The notes below the pieces were generated by a model that saw only the letters and a list, made by a program, of their open reading frames with translations, had not been told where the DNA came from and ran no database searches. A DNA stretch of 43,121 nt from Natrarchaeobius oligotrophus (GTDB lineage: Archaea; Halobacteriota; Halobacteria; Halobacteriales; Natrialbaceae). Shown piece after piece: positions 24,546 to 33,734 of the stretch. The DNA is taken from positions 1 through 43,121 of the forward strand of contig NZ_REFZ01000022.1 in NCBI RefSeq assembly GCF_003841465.1, given 5' to 3'. The stretch's first letter is position 1. Each line of letters opens with the position of its first letter. A program made the translations under genes and the position numbers.

Positions 24546-25664
24546 TCAGTCGTCGTCGCTTTCGGCAGCCGCGTCCGTCGCCGACCCGTCGCTCGAGCGC
24601 ACGGCCGGTTCCGTCCCGGCGTCGTGGCGGGCTTTGACCGTCTCCGGATCGAACTCGTTCGTCTCCCGGTTCGGTTCGAGGCCGGCGCGCTCGACGATCC
24701 GGACGTCCTCGGCGGGCGACTGGCCCTCGGTCGTGAGGTAGTCCCCGATGAGGATGCCGTCCGCGCCCGCCTCGAGCGGGCGATGCTGTTCGTCGGGGGT
24801 GAGATTGACCTCGCGCCCGCCCGTGAGTCGAATCCGCGCCTCGGGGTGGAGGAGTTTGTAGACGGCGACGGTCGCGACGATCTCGTCGGTCGTGATCTCG
24901 ACGCCGCGTTCCGCCAGCGGCGTCCCCTCGATCGGGTTCAGGACGTTCACCGGCAGCGACGAGACGCCGATCTCCTGGAGTGCAACGGCCGCCTCGATTC
25001 GATCGGTCGGCGTCTCACCCATGCCGAGGATAACGCCCGCACAGAGGTCCATGCCGGCTTCCTTCGCCACCTCGAGCGTCCGGACGCGGTCTTCGAAACT
25101 GTGCGTGTCGACGATCTCGGGGAAGTACCGCGGAGACGTTTCGATGTTGTGATTGTAGTGGTTGATGCCCGTTTCGGCCAGAATGTCGGCTTCCTCGCGG
25201 GTGAGGATGCCGAGCGAGGCGTCGACTTCGAGGTCGCACTCGTCGCGGACGAGCCCGATCGCCTCGAGGACCTCCTCCCACTCGTCGGGGCGGCGATCCT
25301 TCGAGACGCCTTTCTCCGCGAGGACGATGCCGAAACGCTGGGCGCCGTCGCGCTCCGCTCGTTTGGCCGCCTCGAGGACGCGCTCCGGTCCGAGGAAGTC
25401 GTACGTGTCGATGCCGGTGTCGAAGTGAACCGACTGGGCGCAGAAACCGCAATCTTCCGCGCAGTTGCCGGCTTTCGCGTTGACGATCGAGCAGGCGTCG
25501 ACCGTTCCGTCCCCGAAGCGGTCGCGAACCACCGCGCCGGCGTCGGCGAGCTGGTCGACCGGCTGGGCGATCAGGGCGAGCCCGTCCGTTCGATCGAGGC
25601 GTTCGCCGGCGAACACTCGCTCGAGGGCGTCGTCGATCGTTTCGTTTCCGGTCTCGTAAACCAC
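24546..25664 (-). CDS. bioB: Biotin synthase
   Basis: A radical-SAM enzyme that inserts sulfur into dethiobiotin. The radical-SAM cysteines are C68, C72 and C75 (GNCAEDCGFCAQS). NHNIETSPRYF, GMGETPTDRIE and NPIEGTPLA, plus the late GADGILIGDYLTTEGQ, are typical BioB motifs. The C-terminal ~40 residues are Ser/Asp/Ala-rich and probably disordered. The start is GTG at 25662-25664. It is the first gene of the operon bioB-bioU-bioF-bioD. Confidence 0.95.
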   Translation of the reverse strand: MVYETGNETIDDALERVFAGERLDRTDGLALIAQPVDQLADAGAVVRDRFGDGTVDACSIVNAKAGNCAEDCGFCAQSVHFDTGIDTYDFLGPERVLEAAKRAERDGAQRFGIVLAEKGVSKDRRPDEWEEVLEAIGLVRDECDLEVDASLGILTREEADILAETGINHYNHNIETSPRYFPEIVDTHSFEDRVRTLEVAKEAGMDLCAGVILGMGETPTDRIEAAVALQEIGVSSLPVNVLNPIEGTPLAERGVEITTDEIVATVAVYKLLHPEARIRLTGGREVNLTPDEQHRPLEAGADGILIGDYLTTEGQSPAEDVRIVERAGLEPNRETNEFDPETVKARHDAGTEPAVRSSDGSATDAAAESDDD

Positions 25665-25681
25665 AGGAAAAGAGATGGTTG

Positions 25682-25700
25682 ACGAGAATATAATTCTTGT
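25682..25700 (-). promoter_or_regulatory. Dyad over the TATA box of the biotin operon
   Basis: A 19-base dyad with one mismatched pair centres on AGAATATAATTCT (25685-25697, perfect arms AGAAT/ATTCT around ATA), with outer ACG and TGT arms. It covers the likely TATA element of bioB, whose start lies 17 bases away. This is where an archaeal repressor could block TBP. A biotin-responsive regulator is inferred; no birA is in the window. Confidence 0.55.
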
Positions 25701-25793
25701 GACTCTCCGGCGACAGGTCGCTCGACGAACGGCGCTCCGGGGACGGCGATCGACGAGGGACGGCCCGAAGCGTCGATCACCGACCCGGACGGC

Positions 25794-26036
25794 TCACTTC
25801 TCGAGTTCCGCGTCGACACCGCGTACGTCTCCCCGTCGAACTCGTAGTGGCCGTCGGACCGACTGCCGAAATGGGGTGAGTTCCGTCGTACTCCTCGAGG
25901 CGAACTCGATCGGCGTCGCGCAGTCGGTCGTCGCGAAGGAGCGTCTCGATGAGCAGCGGCGTTGCCTCGACGTCGTCGTCGGTTCCGCTCGAGTCGTCTC
26001 CCGTCCCGTCGGAGCCGGAACGCCAGCGGTGGGGCC
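25794..26036 (-). pseudogene. Degenerate small gene downstream of rbcL
   Basis: The 374-base gap 25665-26038 has no intact gene. On the minus strand, however, a coding-like stretch runs DDDVEATPLLIETLLRDDRL, continues to EEYDGTH, then in a second frame FGSRSDGHYEFDGETYAV and finally in a third frame DAELEK and stop. Acidic codon use persists through two frame changes, so this is probably a small haloarchaeal gene broken by two indels. I do not recognise the family. Chance is possible. Confidence 0.35.
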
Positions 26037-26038
26037 CG

Positions 26039-27289
26039 CTATCGCGGCGTCTCGGCACCCCACTTCTCGAGCGCGGTCGCGAGTTCCTCGTGGTCTTCGG
26101 CGTAGGTCCCGAGCGGGACGCCCTCGAGGCTGGCCTCGACGGACTGGCGGAGCGCCTTCGCGCCGGCGTGGGTGCCGTCGGGGTGACCGTGGATGCCACC
26201 GCCGGCCTGGATGCAGATCTCCGTCCCGAGCGCGTCGATCAACTGGTCGACGACGCCCGGATGGAGCCCGCCGGAAGCGACGGGCAGGACCGGCGTCAGG
26301 CCGTGACAGTCGCCGGCCAGCCAGGCGTTGATCCCGGGCGTGTCCTCGTTCTCGAGTTTGCCGAGACCCGCCGTGCCGGTGTGGATGTGGTCGACGCCAC
26401 AGAGGCGCGCGATCTGTGCGAGCACGCGCATCGAGACGCCGTGGTGGTCCGTGCGGTCGAAGGCGGCGTGCATCGCGCGGTGGGCGTGGATCGCGAGGCC
26501 GTGGTCCCCACAGCGCTCGCGGACGGACTGGACGGCGGCCCAGCCGCAGGTGATGACGTCGACCATGACGAACCCGCCGCCGTGTTCGGCCACGAGGTCG
26601 ACCCGCTCGAGCATCTCCGTCGTCTCCGCCGTGACGTTGACGAGGTAGTCCTTGCGCTCGCCGACGTCCTCCTGGACGCGGTCGCGAGCCGCGAGGCTCT
26701 CCGCGAGGCGGTCTTCGAAGGGGTTGAACGCCTGGTCGGTGAGGTTCTCGTCGTCTTTCAACAGATCGATGCCGCCGCGCCAGGCGGCTTCACCGACGCC
26801 GACGTGGGCAGACGTCGAGAGGCCGACCTTGGGTTTCGGCACCGTCGCGAGCACCGGTCGGTCGCCCGCGTCGAGTTTCTCGGTCGCGACGGCCGGGCCG
26901 AACTGCGGCCCCGGAAACCCGTCGACGATCGACGCCGGCCAGGTGCAGTCCTCGAGCCGGATCGAGTCGACGGCTTTCATCCCCATGATGTTGCCGGCGA
27001 TACACGAGAGGATCTGAGCCATGCTCCCCTCCTCGAAAAGGCCGACCGGATAGGCGACGGCGATCCGGTTCCCGTCGATTTCGCACGCGACCGCACCGAG
27101 GTGGGTTAGCTCGTCCTCGTCGACGTGCAACGCCGCCCAGGTCCCGTTCGAGGATTCCGAGGCGACACGACTGGCCGCCGCTTCCGTCGACATCCCCGCC
27201 GCCGGATCTATCGTAAACTCACAGACGAGGTCCGTCGCCGACGGCTCGTACTCGAGGTCCAGAAAGTCGTCGTACTCGATTCCAGTCAT
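26039..27289 (-). CDS. rbcL: Form III RuBisCO large subunit
   Basis: Archaeal form III RuBisCO, which turns ribulose-1,5-bisphosphate from nucleotide (AMP) breakdown plus CO2 into two 3-phosphoglycerates. All catalytic residues are visible: PKPKVGLS (K152, K154), carbamylated lysine site GGIDLLKDDE (K178, D180, E181), IHAHRAMHAAF (H268 and H270), loop-6 GLGKLE (K311) and SGGLHPG (S339). The 416-residue length is normal for form III. A TATA-like run (CCTTATTAC on the minus strand, about 30 bases upstream) suggests a very short leader. Neither AMP phosphorylase nor the R15P isomerase is in the window. No Calvin-cycle phosphoribulokinase is seen. Confidence 0.95.
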   Translation of the reverse strand: MTGIEYDDFLDLEYEPSATDLVCEFTIDPAAGMSTEAAASRVASESSNGTWAALHVDEDELTHLGAVACEIDGNRIAVAYPVGLFEEGSMAQILSCIAGNIMGMKAVDSIRLEDCTWPASIVDGFPGPQFGPAVATEKLDAGDRPVLATVPKPKVGLSTSAHVGVGEAAWRGGIDLLKDDENLTDQAFNPFEDRLAESLAARDRVQEDVGERKDYLVNVTAETTEMLERVDLVAEHGGGFVMVDVITCGWAAVQSVRERCGDHGLAIHAHRAMHAAFDRTDHHGVSMRVLAQIARLCGVDHIHTGTAGLGKLENEDTPGINAWLAGDCHGLTPVLPVASGGLHPGVVDQLIDALGTEICIQAGGGIHGHPDGTHAGAKALRQSVEASLEGVPLGTYAEDHEELATALEKWGAETPR

Positions 27290-27640
27290 GGCAACTCGCG
27301 ACCTTCTCCGCCTCGAGTAATAAGGGTTGGCGTCGCGTTCACGCGCTGGAACGGGCTCCCCGCCGGGCCACGCATCCCGCGTGCTACGGCGCGTCCAGCG
27401 GTCTTCGAATCCGGACGACGTGACGTCCTCGAGCGAGTTCGAACGGTGCGTCGATCGCGCGCCGATCGATCAGTTCGTTCGTTCACCGAACGAAATTATC
27501 GGTGGACGATCCGACAGACTGGTGCGACACCAAATTGTTGAATCACAGATACTCTGTGGCGCGTCTCCCGTCCTGACTCCCGTCTAGAAAAATTCCAAAA
27601 CTTAATTATCTGTGATAATGTAGTAGTACAAAGCGAGTTC
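27290..27640. promoter_or_regulatory. Dyad-rich spacer between rbcL and the acidic-protein gene
   Basis: A 351-base divergent spacer with no gene but at least four perfect dyads: TTCGTTCG/CGAACGAA (27474-27494, 5-base loop), TGGTG/CACCA (27520-27532), CACAGA/TCTGTG (27544-27558) and ATTATC/GATAAT (27605-27619); the last three each have three-base centres. The last dyad overlaps the TATA-like CTTAATTAT before the gene at 27641. A weaker one (CACCGA/TCGGTG, 27484-27504) overlaps the first. Confidence 0.5.
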
Positions 27641-28579
27641 ATGACCGATAGTACGATCGACGAAAAACCGGGTGACGGCGGGTTCGACGTCGGCTCGAGC
27701 GCCGACGAGCTGTTCGGGGAGATCACGGAGGAGCCACTCGAGGCGGACGTCGATCGAGAAGACCCAACCGAAAGCGACGACACAGCAGAGACCGGCGACG
27801 ACGGCATCGAGGATCGGACCGCCGCGTCGGTGTTCGGCCAGCTCAAAGACGAGGTCGGCGATTCGGGCACCGACGAGCTACTCGAAGACGAGACGCCGGA
27901 CGAAATCATCGCGAGTGCAGACGAGCCGGATCCGGAGCCGGAAGACCCCATCGACGACGACCTGCTCGCCGACGACGACGAACTGGCCGACCTCCTGCTC
28001 ACCGGTCGAACGAAAGGCGAAGAGTTCCTCTGGATCGACGCGGACGACTCGTCGACGCCGACGGACAGCGCCGACCCGGACGACGCCGACGTCGAATCCG
28101 ACTCGAGCGCGCGTCTGGAACGGGCTGACGACGTAGCGGCGGAGTCGGCGGACGCCCCGTCGGCGCTCGAGTCTGACGAAACGCGGGAGACCGAGTCGGA
28201 GACTGACGAAACGCCGGCACTCGAAACGGACGACGCCGACGAATCGTCCACGCTCGAGGTCCCGTCCGGGGCCGAGAGCGACGAGTCGGTTTCGGCCGAA
28301 ACGGACTCGACGGCTGCGGACGGACCGGCCGACTCCGAACCGACGGCGAACCCGGACGCTGTGGGCCCGAGTGACGAATTCGACGACGCCGAACGCGAGT
28401 CCGAGCCGACCGAGCGCGACGCCGGAGACGGATCCGACGAACGCGATGCCACGAGCCGTGACGCCGAACGCGATGCCACGGACAGCGAGGCCGAACGCGA
28501 CGACGAGCGAGCGTCCGAAAGCGAGCGTTCGCCCGGTCTCTTCGCTCGCATCCGGGCGAAAATCGCGGGCATCTTCTAG
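27641..28579 (+). CDS. Very acidic low-complexity protein with basic amphipathic tail (312 aa), function unknown
   Basis: No family recognised. Residues 1-140 contain some order-like segments ([42 protein letters not shown]); residues 140-295 are almost only Asp, Glu, Ser, Thr and Ala. The last 16 residues ([16 protein letters not shown]) turn abruptly basic and hydrophobic and could form an amphipathic membrane- or partner-binding helix. There is no signal peptide or cysteine. The TATA-like CTTAATTAT 32-40 bases before the ATG indicates its own promoter. Repeated ERDA-type units near residue 265-290 look like recent expansion. Confidence 0.7.
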   Translation: MTDSTIDEKPGDGGFDVGSSADELFGEITEEPLEADVDREDPTESDDTAETGDDGIEDRTAASVFGQLKDEVGDSGTDELLEDETPDEIIASADEPDPEPEDPIDDDLLADDDELADLLLTGRTKGEEFLWIDADDSSTPTDSADPDDADVESDSSARLERADDVAAESADAPSALESDETRETESETDETPALETDDADESSTLEVPSGAESDESVSAETDSTAADGPADSEPTANPDAVGPSDEFDDAERESEPTERDAGDGSDERDATSRDAERDATDSEAERDDERASESERSPGLFARIRAKIAGIF

Positions 28580-28801
28580 CTGGACGTCACACCGATCGAT
28601 CGGTCGTGGACGCCGCCGGTGGGACGACCGCCGCTCGAATATCTCCGAAGGCGACGACGGTGTCCTCGCGTTCGCCTCGATCCTCGACCGTCGTCGAGAG
28701 ACGGTATCCTCTCGGTGGAAAGCGGACACCCTCGAGTCGACGATCCCGGGTTCCGAAATCGGTCCGAAAAGCAAAATGATGCGAGATAACGGAGACGCGA
28801 G

Positions 28802-29674
28802 TTAGGCGAGGAACTCTTCGATGTGATCCGCGACTTCCTCGGGCGTGTCTCCGACGGGGACGCCGGCGTCGTTGAGCGCGTTGATCTTGCTCTCTGCGGT
28901 GCCGGTTCCCGAGCCCGAGACGATCGCGCCGGCGTGGCCCATGCGCTTGCCCGGCGGCGCGGTTCGACCGGCGATGAAGCCGGCGACCGGCGTGTCGACG
29001 TGGTCGTCGATGAACGCGGCCGCTTCCTCCTCGTCCTCGCCGCCGATCTCGCCGCACATGACGATGGCCTCGGTCTCGTCGTCGTTCTCGAACAGCTCGA
29101 GGGCGTCGACGAAGTCCGTGCCGATGATCGGGTCGCCCCCGATGCCGATGGCGGTCGTCTGCCCGATGCCGCGGTTGGTGAGGTTATCGACGACCTGGTA
29201 GGTCAGCGTCCCCGACCGGGAGACGAGCCCGACGTTGCCGTCCGAGAAGATGTTGCCCGGCAGGATTCCGAGTTTGGCCTCGCCGGGGGTGATGAGACCG
29301 GGACAGTTCGGACCGATGAGTCGCGTATCCGTCTCCGAGAGGCGCTTGTTCACCCGCGCCATGTCCTGGGTCGGGATGCCCTCGGTGATCGCGACCGCAA
29401 GCTCGAGGTCCGAGTCGAGCGCTTCGAAGATGGCGTCGCCCGCGAACGCGGGCGGGACGAAGATGACGGAGGTGTCGGCGTCTTCCTCCTCGACGGCCTC
29501 GTGGACCGTGTCGTAGACGGGAACGCCGGCGGACTCCTGGCCGCCTTTGCCCGGCACCGCGCCGGCGACGACGTTGGTGCCGTACTCGATCATCTGTTCG
29601 GCGTGGAAGTTACCCTCCCCGCCGGTGATACCCTGTACCACGACGCGCGTGTCGTCGTCGACCAGTACGCTCAT
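28802..29674 (-). CDS. sucD: Succinyl-CoA synthetase (ADP-forming), alpha subunit
   Basis: The alpha subunit carries the phospho-histidine that relays phosphate between succinyl phosphate and ADP in the TCA cycle. The CoA-binding N-terminal domain has [18 protein letters not shown] and [16 protein letters not shown]; the ligase domain has [17 protein letters not shown] and [13 protein letters not shown], whose His is the active-site residue. The 290-residue length is standard. Its start overlaps the sucC stop by four bases, so the subunits are coupled. Downstream bases 28580-28801 hold nothing I can name. Confidence 0.96.
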   Translation of the reverse strand: MSVLVDDDTRVVVQGITGGEGNFHAEQMIEYGTNVVAGAVPGKGGQESAGVPVYDTVHEAVEEEDADTSVIFVPPAFAGDAIFEALDSDLELAVAITEGIPTQDMARVNKRLSETDTRLIGPNCPGLITPGEAKLGILPGNIFSDGNVGLVSRSGTLTYQVVDNLTNRGIGQTTAIGIGGDPIIGTDFVDALELFENDDETEAIVMCGEIGGEDEEEAAAFIDDHVDTPVAGFIAGRTAPPGKRMGHAGAIVSGSGTGTAESKINALNDAGVPVGDTPEEVADHIEEFLA

Positions 29675-30822
29675 TGTTCGTTCACCTCCTCAGCGTACGC
29701 CACGGCACGCTGAACCGCATCCTCGAGGGTCTGTTCGACCGTCACGAGGTCTTCGTTCAGTATCTCCATTCCTTCCTCCCAGTTGGTGCCGGCGAGTCGG
29801 ACGACGACCGGCTTGGGAATCTCGTCGAACTGCTCGAGAGCCTCGTTGATCCCCTTTGCGACCTCGTCGCCGCGGGTGATGCCCCCGAAGATGTTGAAGA
29901 CGACGCTGTCGACGTTGTCGTCGGAGAATACCATGTCGAGCGCGTTCGCGATTCGGTCGGCTTTCGCCCCGCCACCGACGTCGAGGAAGTTGGCGGGCCG
30001 GCCGCCGTAGTGGTCGACGAGGTCGAGCGTCGTCATCACGAGGCCGGCTCCGTTGCCGATGATACCCGTGTTACCTTCGAGACGGACGTAGTCGAAGTTG
30101 TACTCGTCGGCCTTCTGCTCGAGTTCGTCGCCCGCGGCGGCCTCGTCTTCCATTTCGGCCAGTTCGGGCTGACGGAACAGCGCGTCCTCGTCGATGTTCA
30201 TCACGGCGTCGGCCGCGATCACGTCGTCGTCGGCCGTGACCATCAGCGGGTTGATCTCGGCGTCGGAGCCGTCTCGGCTCTCCCAGAGATCGTAGAGCGT
30301 CATGAGAACGGTCGAGACGTCGCGCGCGACGGCGCGGTCGACGCCCGCGTCGTAGACGGCCTTGCGGGCCTGGTAGGGATGCATTCCGAAGGAGGGATCG
30401 ACGTGTTCGCGGGCGATCGCGTCGGGGTCTTCCTCGGCGACCTCCTCGATGTTGACGCCGCCGCGGGTCGAGACCATCGCGACGGGTTTGCCCTCGCCGC
30501 GGTCCATCGTGATCCCGACGTAGAGTTCGTTCGTGAAGTCGACGGCCTCCTCGACCAGCACGCGGTCGACGTGGTAGCCCTTGAGATCCATTCCGAGGAT
30601 CGAATCGGCCGCCTCGCGGGCCTCGTCCTCGTTTTCGACGAGTTTGATACCGCCGGCTTTCCCACGGCCGCCGACCTGTACCTGCGCTTTGACTGCCACC
30701 GGATACCCGATCTCCTCGGCCGCGGCGAGTACGCCGTCGGCGTCGGAGGCGAGTTGTGACGCCGGCGTCGGAATCCCGGCGTCGGCGAAGACCTGCTTCG
30801 CCTGGTATTCGTGGAGTTTCAT
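29671..30822 (-). CDS. sucC: Succinyl-CoA synthetase (ADP-forming), beta subunit
   Basis: The ATP-grasp subunit of succinyl-CoA synthetase. It opens [20 protein letters not shown], the usual SucC start, so ATG 30822 is chosen over the ATG two codons earlier at 30828. Other marks: [20 protein letters not shown] (nucleotide-binding region), [22 protein letters not shown] and [17 protein letters not shown]. Complete. A TATA-like GATTTAAGC about 30 bases upstream suggests a short leader. First gene of the two-gene operon. Confidence 0.96.
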   Translation of the reverse strand: MKLHEYQAKQVFADAGIPTPASQLASDADGVLAAAEEIGYPVAVKAQVQVGGRGKAGGIKLVENEDEAREAADSILGMDLKGYHVDRVLVEEAVDFTNELYVGITMDRGEGKPVAMVSTRGGVNIEEVAEEDPDAIAREHVDPSFGMHPYQARKAVYDAGVDRAVARDVSTVLMTLYDLWESRDGSDAEINPLMVTADDDVIAADAVMNIDEDALFRQPELAEMEDEAAAGDELEQKADEYNFDYVRLEGNTGIIGNGAGLVMTTLDLVDHYGGRPANFLDVGGGAKADRIANALDMVFSDDNVDSVVFNIFGGITRGDEVAKGINEALEQFDEIPKPVVVRLAGTNWEEGMEILNEDLVTVEQTLEDAVQRAVAYAEEVNEQ

Positions 30823-31058
30823 AGGCATTCGAACGGGCGTGCTGGCCTTGCTTAAATCCTGTTAGTTTCCACTCGCGCCGGTGATCCGCCGGATAGTATC
30901 AACCCACAACGCCGCACACGTTCACGCTCTGATCACTCGAGGTCGTTTTTTGTGAGGAACACAACAGCGGTGAAGAGATGGCGTCGTCGATCGCGGTCGG
31001 GCGACGACGTCGGATCGCCGCGACGGGGGGAGACGTCGTCGCCGGTCGGGCGGAGAGC

Positions 31059-31580
31059 CTACGACGCGGACGACGCCTCGAGTTGCATGACGTCGAGCAG
31101 AATCAGGTTCTTCGTGGGTTCGACCGCCTCGATAACCCCGGCGAGGAGGAGTTCCGCGTTGGGCTGGACGCCGATCGCGATCGGATCCCCCTGTGCCAGT
31201 CGTTGGACGGACTCGCCGAACCGGATCCGAGCCTGGCAGGTTTCCGGGTGGTGGACGTTGGTGAACGTGATGCTGTCGACGACTGCGTCGACGCGATCGA
31301 AATCGCGAGCGAGAACCGCCATCTCGGGGTCGTCGACGGGGTGGCGATCGAGCACCTCGTATGCGGCCTCGGTGGGTTGGTATCCGCCCCGCGGTCCGGA
31401 GACGCTCTCTACGAGACCGAGATCGACCAGATTCGACATCTGGTTTCGGACGGTTCGGGGTTGGCGGTCGACGTGACTCGCGATGGTTCGTGCGGGGACC
31501 GGGCGCTCGTCATCCCGCGCGTTGTTGATGAGCACGGAAAGAATAGTTCGCTGACTCGTCGTCAACTCGATCTCGACCAT
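31059..31580 (-). CDS. Winged-helix transcriptional regulator with unknown C-terminal domain (173 aa)
   Basis: Residues 1-75 form a winged HTH (LTTSQRTILSVLINNARDDE, then ARTIASHVDRQPRTVRNQMS and LGLVESVSGPRGGYQPTEAA). Residues 90-165 form a beta-rich domain with FGESVQRLAQGDPIAIGVQP and LLLAGVIEAVEPTKNLILLDV, perhaps a ligand-binding or PilZ-like barrel; I cannot name it. ATG at 31580 is preferred over 31604 since the HTH begins right after. The gene stands alone between sucCD and ubiA. Confidence 0.75.
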   Translation of the reverse strand: MVEIELTTSQRTILSVLINNARDDERPVPARTIASHVDRQPRTVRNQMSNLVDLGLVESVSGPRGGYQPTEAAYEVLDRHPVDDPEMAVLARDFDRVDAVVDSITFTNVHHPETCQARIRFGESVQRLAQGDPIAIGVQPNAELLLAGVIEAVEPTKNLILLDVMQLEASSAS

Positions 31581-31815
31581 GTTCGATATAGTTCCCGTTC
31601 GCACTTTATACCAGTCGGTGTCTTCGGTCGGCGAGGAACTGATCGATCGACGCGAGCGAGAAACCGACGTCGCTCCACAACGCCCAAGGCCGTCCGGACC
31701 CTTCCACCGCTAGAGACGACTCGACTCGCGCGTCGACTTCCTCGAGCGCGCCGCGTTCCGGCCGTTCGCGGGGTCGACCGCGACGGCCGATCCGTCCACC
31801 GGAGGCAGACCCGCC

Positions 31816-32688
31816 GTGTCCAACACCACACCCACGCGCAGCCGGCGACGGTGGCTCTCGTCGGTCACGTCGGGGCTTCGGACGCTGGTGCACACCAACC
31901 TCTTCATCTCGCTGGCGACGGTGAGCGTCGCGGTCACGACCGTGACGCTAGCCGGACTTCCCCTCGAGGCGCTCCCGCTGTTCATCGTCTTCGCCGCCAC
32001 GATGTTCGTCTACACCGTCAACCGGTTCACCGACCTCGAGGAAGACGAACGGAACGTCCCGCGTCGAGCGGCGCACACGCGCCGCTACGGTCGGTTCTGG
32101 CTGGCTCTCGGCGTGGTGCTCTATCTGGCTGCGGTCGCCGTCGCGGTCGTACTCGGACTTCCCGGCGCGCTCTACCTGTCGCTCCCGCTGGTGGCGGCGC
32201 TTTTGTACTCGGTGGTCGGCGTCAAGCGACTCTTTCTCGTGAAGAACGTCTTCGTCGGGCTCGCGTGGGGAGCCATCCCGCTCGGCGTCGGCTACTACTA
32301 CGGTCAGCTTCTGAGCCTCGAGATTCTGTTTCTGTTCGGCTACGTGACCGCGATGATCACCATCGCTGCGGTCGTCTTCGACGTCAAGGACATCGAGGGC
32401 GACCGCGCGGAGGGGATCGCGACGGTTCCCAACACGCTCGGCCCGCGTCGAACCAGACGCTTCTCGCTCGTGGCGACCGTCGTCGTCGCGCTCGTGGTCG
32501 TCGCCCTCGTACAGATCAGCGCGCTCGGCGGCGAGTTTTTCGTCGTGCTCGCGATGAACGGCTACGTCGCCTGCTACGTTCCGTTCGCGACGCCGGACCG
32601 CGGACCGCTGTTCTACGGGTTCGTCGTCGACGGCGAACACGTGTTTCTCGCCGCGGTCGTTCTCGCCGCCGAGTGGCTCGTCTGGTGA
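31816..32688 (+). CDS. UbiA-family membrane prenyltransferase
   Basis: A 290-residue protein with about eight to nine hydrophobic helices. The two Asp-rich prenyl-diphosphate/Mg motifs are N69RFTDLEED77 and D189VKDIEGD196, both close to UbiA consensus. Members transfer prenyl chains to quinone precursors, lipid head groups, tetrapyrroles or lycopene; the acceptor is not clear here and no pathway gene adjoins it. The start is a GTG. The N-terminal ~20 residues are basic and cytoplasmic. Confidence 0.88.
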   Translation: MSNTTPTRSRRRWLSSVTSGLRTLVHTNLFISLATVSVAVTTVTLAGLPLEALPLFIVFAATMFVYTVNRFTDLEEDERNVPRRAAHTRRYGRFWLALGVVLYLAAVAVAVVLGLPGALYLSLPLVAALLYSVVGVKRLFLVKNVFVGLAWGAIPLGVGYYYGQLLSLEILFLFGYVTAMITIAAVVFDVKDIEGDRAEGIATVPNTLGPRRTRRFSLVATVVVALVVVALVQISALGGEFFVVLAMNGYVACYVPFATPDRGPLFYGFVVDGEHVFLAAVVLAAEWLVW

Positions 32689-32836
32689 TGGGCGGTTCTC
32701 GACACTGCGGGTCGCACGCGACACCACGGACCCGAGCGGCGTTCGGACGGGGCTCTCGTCGGTCCGCTCGCAGTCGCCTCGAGCAATCGCGACGACCGAT
32801 TCCGGCACGTACCGTCCTCCGTCACGCCGAGCGCGG

Positions 32837-33064
32837 TCAGTCCCCGTCAGTCTCGCTCCAGTCGCAGTCCTGGCACTTGCGTCCGACGACGAACTCGGTG
32901 ACCGAGGGCATGTAGCCGACCTCGAGAACGGAGCCGCCGCAGTCGGGACAGGCCCGGTCCGCCTCCTCGATCGACTCCGCTTCCATCACGGACTCGCCCT
33001 CGATTAGCTCCGCCAGCGTCTCCGCCGTGACCATTCGTCCCTGAACGACGCGGTTCTCACTCAC
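32837..33064 (-). CDS. Small zinc-ribbon protein (DUF5795-like, 75 aa)
   Basis: Two CxxC knuckles (ACPDCGG and RKCQDCDW) form a zinc ribbon in the C-terminal half; the N-terminal half is MSENRVVQGRMVTAETLAEL, a sequence start I associate with haloarchaeal DUF5795. The GTG at 33062-33064 is chosen on that basis; the frame stays open further upstream with no family resemblance. Role unknown; perhaps nucleic-acid binding. Confidence 0.75.
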   Translation of the reverse strand: MSENRVVQGRMVTAETLAELIEGESVMEAESIEEADRACPDCGGSVLEVGYMPSVTEFVVGRKCQDCDWSETDGD

Positions 33065-33258
33065 ACTCGTGGGTGCGGACTCGACCGCCCTAAGCGTTCG
33101 GGACGGTTCCGCGGGTCGTCGCTCGGACCGATAGTGCGCACCCGGCAAATTGCCCGACGGATTCGCCTGCGGGATATTCCCGAACGAGGACCTGTAACCG
33201 GACCGAGCCGGTAGCTGCGGGCACAAGGGTATAAGGGCGGACTCGCCTACGGATCGGT

Positions 33259-33582
33259 ATGGAGACGCGATGGGCGACGATCGACGGTGTTCACCTCGAG
33301 ATTCCGACTGACTGCACCGTCGACCAGCTCCGCACTGTCCTGCACAAGCCCGAGAACGCGGTTCTGATCGCGGTGACCGGCGACCTCGTGTCCGTCGTTC
33401 ACGACGAGGAACGCCCCTTATCCGAGCTGGTCGCCGGCTGTGGCGACACCTACTACTTCAGAAGCGAAGACGAGTACGATCCCGGGCGCAACGAGATCCT
33501 CTCGGCACCCGAGATCGAGAACGCGCTGAAGATGCCAAGCGGCGAAGAGACGACGTTCCAGCGGCCGGGAATCGACCACTGA
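33259..33582 (+). CDS. Hypothetical protein (107 aa)
   Basis: Codon use and acidity are those of a real haloarchaeal gene. Beta-strand-like pieces (TRWATIDGVHLEIPTDCTVD, NAVLIAVTGDLVSVVHD, DTYYFRSEDE) suggest a small beta-grasp or ubiquitin-like fold, but I do not recognise the family. It has two isolated cysteines and no signal or membrane segment. The ATG at 33259 follows an A/T-containing promoter stretch (GGGTATAAGG, 33227-33236), giving a short leader. It is convergent with thrS. Confidence 0.65.
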   Translation: METRWATIDGVHLEIPTDCTVDQLRTVLHKPENAVLIAVTGDLVSVVHDEERPLSELVAGCGDTYYFRSEDEYDPGRNEILSAPEIENALKMPSGEETTFQRPGIDH

Positions 33583-33734
33583 GCGCGACGTCGCGGCGGC
33601 GAGTATTCGAACTCGGTCTCGAGTCGGGTGTTCGACCCGATCCCGTTTCAGGCGTCGACTGGTGGACGAAACCGAACCCTACCACACGATTTCGCTCGGC
33701 AGTTCGGGCCCGGAAAACCGCTAGCGAAAACGGA

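Noticed and set aside
21952-24741. 929-codon plus-strand frame over the biotin operon
   Set aside because: Antisense to bioD, bioF and bioU; composition not halophilic.
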